DNA of 64,000 bases from Zanthoxylum bungeanum (taxonomy: Eukaryota > Streptophyta > Magnoliopsida > Sapindales > Rutaceae). Below are positions 56,303 to 64,000 of this stretch, in pieces; positions within the stretch are counted from its first letter, which is position 1; the number at the start of each line of letters is the position of its first letter. The notes under the pieces were generated by a model that searched no databases, had not been told where the DNA came from, and saw only the letters and a list, made by a program, of their open reading frames with translations. The stretch spans positions 124,001-188,000 of the forward strand of contig SKCR01010140.1 in NCBI GenBank assembly GCA_019454045.1. Direction: 5' to 3'. The translations under genes were made by a program, and so were the position numbers.

Positions 56303-57779
56303 AGGTTTTCAGACAGAGATACAGATTTCAGAAAAGCTTTCAGATTTCATACAGTTTTCAGACTTTCAGTATACAGTTTTCAGATTTTCAGTGCCTAGAT
56401 TTCATAAATCAGATTATAGTACACAGTTTTCAGAAACAGTTTTCAGATCTCAGCCTTCAGTTACAGTTTTCAGAAAGAGCCCTTTTGAAAAGAAAGTTTT
56501 CAGAACATCAGTTTTACGAGTGATTCAGAATTTCAAGCAGAAACTAGTTTTCAAGTAAAGTTTTCAGTAAAGAGTTTTCAGAAAGAAACTTTCAGAGAAG
56601 AGTGTGCAGAAAGAGGTTTCCGAAAACAGTATTTCAGAAAAGATTTTAAGAAGTGTTTTATGAAGGCATTGCATGATAAGTAGAGTATAGTTCACAAGTT
56701 AAGTATATAAATAATATACTTTAGTTATCATTTAAAAGTATTTGGTTGACATAACATTTATGGCATGGCTGCATCAGTATGCACATATGATTTACTTGTG
56801 TAGAGCACGTTCATATAGAAGTATCACGTTGTAAAGTACGAGTGCCTAGTAGCTTAATCTTATTTAAATGAATATGTATCAATGATGCATGTATGAGTTA
56901 TTTACTTACTTAGAAAGAACATATAGTAAGAATACGAGATCATGATGAAATGATAACATATGCATGTTCACATGGATAGTGATAGTGGGTTAAATGTTTG
57001 ACAGAAATAATACTTTAGTTGTCCGATTTGATGATATTTCAAGATAGTGAAGAGAGAAAGTTATAATAAATACCTGAACCAGATTAATATCGAGTATAAA
57101 GAGTATACATAATTCAGTGTAGTGCATCGGTAGTATGAAGGGAGCCCTTATGTTGATGATATAGGAATACATATATTTATATGTATTATAGCTGTTTGAT
57201 AGTGTAAATAGTAAACAGAAGCTGGCAGATGGTGATCAGTTAAAGGTATAGTAACAAGTGTCAGGTTTGTGAAATGAATAAGAAACAGACATTTAATTAA
57301 AATTTTATAGTGTTTGCATGATTACTTACTGAGTCATTTTGACTCACACCCAACAGTTTGTTAGTTTTGCAGGTCAGTAGCGGTTATGCTGAACCAGTAG
57401 GATTCTGTGAAGACTTTGAAGACGGTGGATCGCCCCAATTGCAGTCAAGAGAGTCCTGGGTCGAGTTATGGGTCCTCACGGCCCTTTGTCTTTGTATTTG
57501 CATTTGTATCTCATTTGTATAAGTAATGTAATAGCTTAGCTTTATTTTTGAGTCCTGGCCGGAGGCCAATTGATTTACTTTTTGTTCTTTGAGTTCAGGC
57601 CTGAGGCCTCGATATTGAGATTTGATGATTGTGTTGTATTTGGATGCTGGCTATAGGTCAGGTTGCATGATGTTTTGCATACATCATGCCGAATTTTCGT
57701 CAGAATCAGAGGCTTATGGAGATGGGTTCTCCTGTCTCCTGCCGGTAGCATCCTGGCCTAGGCGGGATGTTACAGATGA

Positions 57780-58219
57780 GATCCAATTGATCTTAGAGAT
57801 CTACATAGTTAATTATCATACAATTTGTTGGCAAAAGTCAAGATTGTGTGTTATTTAATGGGATATTAGCCCACTAGGAAACAAGGTTTCCCGAGTACTC
57901 CATAGAGGGTTAGAGGCTCGCCGAAAAATAGTGGGAGGCAAGTATTAAATTTACAATATTCGTTTAGTTACTTGCCAATACGCGCTCATTTCAAATTTTT
58001 CGTCAATATAAATTAATTTATTAGTTGGACTAATATTTAATCGTTTTTTTAATAAAACAGTTAGACTGTATTCAAACTACTTCAATTATAGTTGATTATA
58101 TAATTGGATTATAGTAATCAATATATTTGAATTTAAACCAATTAAATTATAGTTGATTATATAGTTAGACTATAGTAATCATTATAATAAATAGTACCTA
58201 AAATCGTTGATTTGATAGT
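57780..58219 (+). other. Copia leader, second part
   Basis: Continues the leader after the solo LTR, including the fourth repeat motif (57825-57842) and 'gttagactgtattcaaact'. No gene. Confidence 0.7.
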
Positions 58220-58950
58220 TAGACTATTGGAATCAAGATAAATGAAAGATTAGCATTTAGAACATAATCCTGGGAGAAAATGTTTTTTAAACGGCTTTAA
58301 TTTTCAGATTGGGAATAAAATCTCAGGATAGTCCTGGAGACTGAAAAGTTACTTTATTTGATAGAGTGACGTCTCGAGCCTGAGCCCGGAGTTGAGCAAA
58401 TAGTAGAACATGATATTTGAATATTTATGTGATGATAACTTTAGTGTTTAATCTGTTATGTTTGCCGCAAAGACTCCTTAATTTCTTAGTCAGAACTAAG
58501 GATTAGATCCTTATAGTATGATATTGAAATGGAAGGATCTTCATAGATCTATCCTTAGATCTTGGAAGTACAAATTGCAATAGAAAAATCTTGGAGAGTT
58601 AATGGCTATACTCAAGGAGACAAAGCCAGAGTTTGCAATAGGGCAAGAAGCGCAAGGCGCATCTTATTTCAACATTCCAGAAGGCCAAGGCTTGCCCCAA
58701 GGCTTCTGAGTGTGGAAAAGGGCAAAGGCAAAATCGTCATAATCTTCTGGGAAGACAAAGGACATATCCCAAGATGTCTGCCTAAAACTGTGGCAAACGG
58801 GGTCACTAGATGCGTGACTGCCGTATGGACAAGGCAGACGTGAAGGAAGTGAAGGCGGGGCAAGGCTCCGGCTTCAAGTATGTTTGTCATAAACATGTTC
58901 TCTACTAGTATTAAAATTGGATTTTAGATACTGAGTGTGGTACATAAATA
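58220..58950 (+). pseudogene. Relic of copia gag
   Basis: Alignable by eye to gag at 20152-19247 (for example 'acgtctcgagcctgagcccgg' against the GLEQPVERE-coding part, and the 'gacaaaggacatatcccaagat' stretch near the knuckle). Frames are broken every few codons and large parts are missing. The knuckle cysteines are not preserved in one frame. Confidence 0.6.
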
Positions 58951-60200
58951 TGTACTGATGTGCAGAATCTGCTGACAAGCAGGATACTGACTTCAGATGA
59001 GATTAATCTGCGAAATGAAAACGGGACGAGAGTTGCTGTTTTAACCGTAGAGACCTAAGTTTAGGAACTACCCTTCGGGTATGTACTTAAATTAGGAAAC
59101 TGTTAGAATGTAACTAGTTTGACTAGAAACATTATCTCTATATCAGGGTTTAACCCGTTGCTGGTATACCTTTATATTCTAGAACACTAAAGTGTCTTAT
59201 TTTATAAAGATGATATTGAGATAAGCACATTAGATGTGATTAACAATATTTATATTTTGAATATAAATGAATCTCTAATGTATGACATGACAAACAAATA
59301 GCTCAAACTGATTTGATCAGATAAGACTTATTTGTGGTATTGTTGTATGGGACAAAAATAAACAAGACTCGTATATCTACACTTTTGAAGAGTTGATACT
59401 ATGACGGATTTGATTCTATTCAAATGATGTCTATGAATCTAGTTTATTAGGCAAAGTGCCTAAAACACCTTTTACTTGGTAAAAGTACAAGTGCCACCGA
59501 TCTGTTAGCCTTCGTTCATAGTGACGTAAGTGGGCCCATGTCTATCTAGGCTAGAGGTGGATATGAATACTTCGAAACCTTTACGGATGTGGCATCGCGT
59601 TATGGTTATTTGTTTCTTTTGAAACACGAATCAGAAACTTTTGATTAATTCAAAGAGTTTCGACACGAAGTAGACAAACAGATCGGCTAAAGTATTAAAA
59701 CATCATGATTAAACTATGATGGAAAATACTTAAGCAATATGTTTCTCGAATACTTGAAAGAGTATAGTGTTCTTTCAATGTGGACTCCTCCCGGAACACC
59801 TTAATTTGATGGTGTGTCTGTACTGAGAAACCAAATTTTGTTGGACATGAAAAGGTTAATCATGGGTCGCTCTGAGCTACATTTCCTTCAAGGGATATGC
59901 ATTTAACAGTGCAACACTTATTTTGAATAAGGTTCCATGAAAATCCGTTAGACAGACTTCGTATTAGATATGAACAGGAAAGAAACTAGGTTTTCTCATT
60001 CCTAAAGATTTGGGAATGATAGGCATATGTTTGGATGATACCAAACTAGAACCCAAATCGGATAAGTGCCTAGTTATGGGTTATCCTAGGGTAACCAAAG
60101 TATAGTACTTATACAACTCACAAGAGAACAAATTAATTGTTGCTCTCCATGCGGTTTTCCTAAGAGGAATACCTATATGCAGTGGTAAGCGGGAGGAAGG
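58951..60200 (+). pseudogene. Relic of copia protease and integrase
   Basis: The DNA follows the minus-strand integrase at 19207-18062: 'gtaaaagtacaagtgccacc' then 'gttcatagtgacgtaagtgg' (the HSDVYGP region, about 59515) and 'aggtggatatgaatacttcg' (RGGYEYF). RNRTLLDM-like sequence follows near 59830. Stops and indels occur throughout, so catalytic residues cannot be read in one frame. Confidence 0.75.
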
Positions 60201-61784
60201 TAAAACTCAATGAAAATTGGAGTAATACTATTCTAGGCACCTATTCCTTAATGAAACACAAATAGTTCATCAAGGATGAAACTATACCAATAATCTTCGA
60301 ATACACAAAAACCGCGCAAGTCGGAGATAGTCAGAAAACAACCTGAGAGGTATGGGTTTCTGATCTCACCTCGTAAAGATGTCAATCTTATTAAGGAATA
60401 CGAACTGACTACGTATGAGGAAGTGATACAAGGTATCGACCCCCAATCATGGCAAAGTGTCATGAAGTCCGAAATGGATTCCATGTATACCAACCAAGTT
60501 TAGACACTGGTTGTTGTACCGGAAGGCATTGTGCCTATTGGTACTATATAAGTCTTCAAGGAAGACATACATGGAAGGCAACATACCAACGTACAAAGTT
60601 AGGCTTGTAGCGAAAAGGTATCGTTATCAACATTGTGTCGATTACGATGTAACCTTTTAACCGTTGCCATGGTTAAATCCATCTGGATAATGCTTGCTAA
60701 TGCTGCATGTTTCATTTATGGAATATGGCAGCTGTAACGTCAAAATCGTTTTCCTTAAACGGAAACCTTTTGGAGGATGTTTACAACATCCTGACGATTT
60801 TGTCGCACCAAAACAAGCAAATAAGATTTGCAAGTCAATTCGATCCATTTATGGATTGAAGCAAGCATTAAGTTCTTGGAACTGGCATTTTGATGTAATC
60901 ATAATGGTATATGATTTAATTCAAAACGGAAATGATTCTTGTGTATATAAGAGGGTTAGTGGGAGCGCACTGACAATGATTATCCTATATAAAAGATGAT
61001 ATATCATTTCTTGGAAATGATATTCCCATAATAAAATCGGTGAAAGCTTGGCTTTCATGAAAAATTCTCCGTAGAATTCTTGGGAGAGACAACCTTTATT
61101 CTAGGAATAAAGATCTACTGGGATAGATCTAAAAGTTGTTGGCACTCTCCGAGAACTCATACATTAATATAAATGTAAGCGACCTGGTGTCTCATATGCT
61201 TTGAGCTTATGGAGTTACAATCAGGCCAATCCAAGTGATAGTCACTGTATTGATGTTAAGAACATCCTTACGTATCTTAGATGATCTAAGGATGCTTTCT
61301 TAAGCTATGGAGAAGGAGAACTTGAAGTGACTGGGTTCACTGCTGCAAGTTTCCTAACCGATAAAAACGACTATTAGTCGTAATGACGGTACTATATAGT
61401 TTGAATAACGGAACAGTGAGCTGGAAATCTTCCAAGTAAGATATTGTTGCCCAATAAACAACAAAAGCGGAATATTTCTGCAAATGAGGCAGCAATAGAA
61501 GCCTTTTGGATTGATAATAATCCTAATCAGATTAGAAGTAGTTCTGTTAGCAGCTGAGCTAGGCTATTGCACAGGCTAAAGAATTAATGGTCTCATCAAT
61601 GATCCAGATATATACTTCAAATATTCATCTGATTCGTTAGGATCATACATCGTGGTGATGTGATGATCGAATAAATCGCATCAGATGATAACCATGCAAA
61701 TCCCCTGATGAAAGCATTTTCTCAGCATAAGTTTGAGCGAACCGTACATAGTTCGGGTGTAGGACACTTAAGTGATTGGCTATA
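60201..61784 (+). pseudogene. Relic of copia RT and RNase H
   Basis: An open stretch of about 100 codons at 60694-60999 retains SIRSIYGLKQALSSWNWHFD and NDSCVYKRVSGSALTMI. The YVDD position that should follow near 61000 is destroyed. RNase H remnants ('gtgactgggttcactgctgc', about 61328) and the SKHVL-like tail precede the PPT. Confidence 0.8.
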
Positions 61785-61799
61785 GGCCAAGTGGGAGAT
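61785..61799 (+). other. Polypurine tract of plus-strand copia
   Basis: GGCCAAGTGGGAGAT before TGTTGG, identical to the tract of the minus-strand relative. Confidence 0.88.
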
Positions 61800-63742
61800 T
61801 GTTGGACAATTATGACCCATTGCATCACTATTTGTACAGATCATGGTGTTGTTGTACAAATTAACTATGTGAAAAAAGAAATTGCCCTTTTATCATTTGT
61901 AATTAGATTATCGGGATATATAAATGATAAAAGTCCATGTGATTAGTTCCAGATTGAGATGATATGAGACAGTATCAATCCAAGAAGGTTTAATCATTAA
62001 ATATCCCAAGTCGGAGTATTATCGAGATTGGACATCGATAACGGCATAGTTATCATATATTTGGGTATTGGATACTCATGCAAGTGTAATATGAGGTTAT
62101 ATTTACCGATGGTACAGAAACAGCTTCGCTTTGGATATACCCATCGGAATTCCATTGGTAGTATGACTATGTGTCTATGGAAGTCCGAATCAGGGTAGGT
62201 GTATTTGGTCTTAACTTGAGACTTGCAGCGTTAATACTTGCGACAATCAATATACTTTGGTTTTGGTCGTCCAGGGCTTTAACAGGTTCTGTGTACGCCT
62301 CTTCTGGGTATATTGAGAATCGTAGTGTATTGGGTGTGATGTCAAGATGGAAGTATCACTCCAGTCATAGTGGAGGTGATGATCACGTAGGATACGGAAC
62401 TGGTGCTCTTTTATGCTGCAGCTATCGGGATATTATGACTAGGTCATGTTTATCCGATTATAGAGACTAGTTATCAGAGATCCGATATGTGCTTCGTACG
62501 GGGCAGACACAATTCCAGCCTCAGGCCTAGCACGTGACATCCGATACTGGATCGTAATACGCAATACTACGTAACTACGCCTGATAAAGATTACATATTC
62601 CTTTAAGAATATTTCTGGAGAATTGGGTAGGCACGGTTCTTTGCTAGAAGCCAACCATGTCTTGTAAATCGGTAAAAACGTAGTACTAGGTACGTACGTG
62701 TTCGGATAGTCCGACTACCGGATTTACTGCCAACATATTCGGGGATCTCATGGGTCACTTCCTGAAGATTCACCGATGACATATGACTCGCACTTAATTA
62801 ATCTGGGATTAATTATAAGAGAGGGAAAATTAATATGGGATTAATTACGGAGATATTTTATCTGGGATAAAATATTATTTAAAGAGATAGAACGATTAAT
62901 TTGGAATTAATCGATAAATAATATATTCGATATATTATACGAAATTAGATTTCGACGCGAAATTAAAATTAGATTTTAATTCGGGCGAACGAGTTAATTT
63001 AGAATTAATTCGTTAGCGATGTGAATAGTAATTTTGCTAGACATAATTATTTAATTAAATTTGACTTAATTACGTCGCAACGGAAAATTCGTTAATTCGG
63101 AATTAGCGAACCCGAGCCCGGGAGTGTTTGCGGTCCCACTCGCATTTCGAATTCAATTGCGGCCCACAAGACACATCAAGCGTCACATCATTAGTCATTC
63201 TTGTGATGTAAGTCACATCACTTTGAGTGATGTGATGGTTTTCACTTGTGATTGATGGTGGTGGTTGGAAGGCTTAAATGCCTTATACCTTTTTTGAATT
63301 TGGTATATCAATTAATTGATTTTTGAAATCAATAACAACAACCAACACAACTTCATCTTCCTCCTCTCTCCGCTGAAGTTTCGGCCAAGGGCCATTTTCT
63401 TTCTTAATTTCTTGGCAAGGCCGAGAATACCAAGGGGAAAAAAGTGAGGATTTGTTGCAAATTTTCACAAGTGCTAGCACAGTTTAGGAGTCATCCAAAG
63501 GTGATAGGGAAACCCACCCATGGGCATGGAATCTACACACGAAGCTTGGAGCTTGGAGATTCAACAAGCATCACAAAAATGGAGCTTTGCCGTGAGCACC
63601 TTGGAGGAAAAGCTTGAAGAAATTTTTGTTGTTCCTCGCATCGCAAAAGCCGATCAATAAATATGATTCTGCCATACTTCTTTGTTGTATTCACATTTTT
63701 TAATGCTTAAATCGATCTTGGGACTATAGTAGAAACCCAACA
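61800..63742 (+). repeat. 3' LTR of plus-strand copia
   Basis: 1,943 bp matching 49481-51445 with scattered substitutions and indels. The U5 donor-like site is mutated here (ATCAATAAATATGATTC). The end AACCCAACA is followed by the TSD gacct. Confidence 0.92.
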
Positions 63743-63747
63743 GACCT

Positions 63748-64000
63748 ATGGCGGCAACTCCACCGACTCTAATACCTCTAGACTAAAGGAACTCAAGGAC
63801 CTCCCTAAGTCCGCACACCACAGTTTTCTTCAAAACTTCTGAAGTCTTTAAATGAATCAACTTTGCAGCTCTAAATGCCGGAACTCTGACTGCCAATCTT
63901 CCTCCTATAGAAAACTTAAGGGTTTATTTTGATGGTTTATCAAAGTTCTATATCACCAGGAAACACGAAGACAAGAGATTCAAGGAAGTCTTCAAGGTGA
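63748..64000 (-). other. Continuation of the large copia leader
   Basis: Follows directly from 49475 once the plus-strand copia is removed. No ORF or PBS is recognisable in the last 250 bases; the 5' LTR should lie to the right of the window. Confidence 0.4.

Larger units (their letters stand above)
53308..57779 (+). mobile_element. Solo Tekay/Del-like gypsy LTR, 4.46 kb
   Basis: LTR 53313-57774 begins TGTAACATCCC and ends GGGATGTTACA, an 11-bp terminal inverted repeat typical of plant Tekay/Del chromovirus LTRs. The flanks are gatgg (53308-53312) and gatga (57775-57779). The related copia leader at 20530-20560 shows the uninterrupted target, ggatggGATCC on the minus strand, which confirms a 5-bp duplication with one later change. 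There is no gag or pol. It holds a TATA box, a 16-C run, a GC-rich segment, and four covarying hairpins. Abundant 'ttttcag' repeats occupy 56300-56650. Confidence 0.8.
49476..63747 (+). mobile_element. Ty1/copia element, plus strand, complete but decayed
   Basis: LTRs 49481-51445 and 61800-63742 are flanked by a perfect TSD gacct (49476-49480 and 63743-63747). PBS and PPT are in place. LTR start, PBS, leader motifs and coding remains show the same family as 14304-22646. The leader contains a 4.46-kb solo LTR. The coding region has dozens of stops and frameshifts, although the two LTRs remain similar. The element lies in the leader of the large minus-strand copia. Confidence 0.9.

Noticed and set aside
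53313..57774. DNA transposon suggested by 11-bp terminal inverted repeats and 5-bp duplication
   Set aside because: TGTAACATCCC...GGGATGTTACA with a 5-bp duplication, a TATA box 540 bp inside and no transposase fit a solo Tekay/Del-type LTR better.

Overview
The window looks like nuclear DNA of a flowering plant, probably a eudicot. It is AT-rich and consists almost entirely of LTR retrotransposons nested inside one another. I found no convincing intact host gene, no tRNA or rRNA gene and no CRISPR array. Species cannot be told from the sequence. Element boundaries were set by reading long terminal repeats (LTRs), target-site duplications (TSDs), primer-binding sites (PBS) and polypurine tracts (PPT) directly; coding calls rest on motifs in translated frames.

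Layout, left to right. (1) 1-3633: a Ty1/copia-type LTR whose left end lies before the window, split by a solo Ty3/gypsy LTR (1905-3232). (2) 3684-12409: a Tat/Ogre-like gypsy element on the minus strand with perfect TSD ATTAC and two 2.1-kb LTRs. Inside there is only a gag fragment plus several blocks of tandem repeats; pol is absent. (3) 12908-14303: a broken copia pol fragment. (4) 14304-22646: a copia element (minus strand) with 3' LTR, PPT, RT/RNase H, integrase, protease, gag, leader and PBS; its 5' LTR is cut after about 225 bp. (5) 23139-25523: a solo copia-type LTR with perfect TSD TTTAC. (6) 27175-33266: a second gag-only Tat-like gypsy element (plus strand) with TSD GACGT/GATGT and an array of about nine 143-bp repeats. 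(7) A large SIRE/Tork-like copia element on the minus strand frames the right half. Its 3' LTR begins at 33736, gag pieces lie at 35466-36157, 38361-38456 and 48486-49286, and leader at 49287-49480 and from 63743; its 5' LTR would lie beyond the window. (8) Inserted in that gag is a 10-kb Athila-like gypsy element (38457-48485, minus strand). It has gag and protease but has lost RT, RNase H and the integrase core. Downstream of the integrase tail it carries two extra ORFs: an unrecognised cysteine-motif ORF and a frameshifted LOG-family (cytokinin riboside-monophosphate phosphoribohydrolase-like) gene. (9) 49476-63747: a second copia of the family in (4), on the plus strand, with perfect TSD GACCT and LTRs that look close to each other, but a badly decayed coding region. 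In its leader sits a 4.46-kb solo LTR of Tekay/Del type (53313-57774).

The most unusual points are: the LOG-family cargo and its partner ORF, each preceded by a good 3' splice-acceptor sequence; four tandem hairpins in the solo Tekay-like LTR whose stems co-vary while the loop stays constant; a roughly 95-nt module shared by a gypsy LTR and a copia non-coding region; and an 18-nt motif repeated four times, in the same order, in the leaders of two diverged copia copies. Nothing here is likely to be a working autonomous transposon. The sequence mainly records successive insertions, solo-LTR formation and C-to-T decay.
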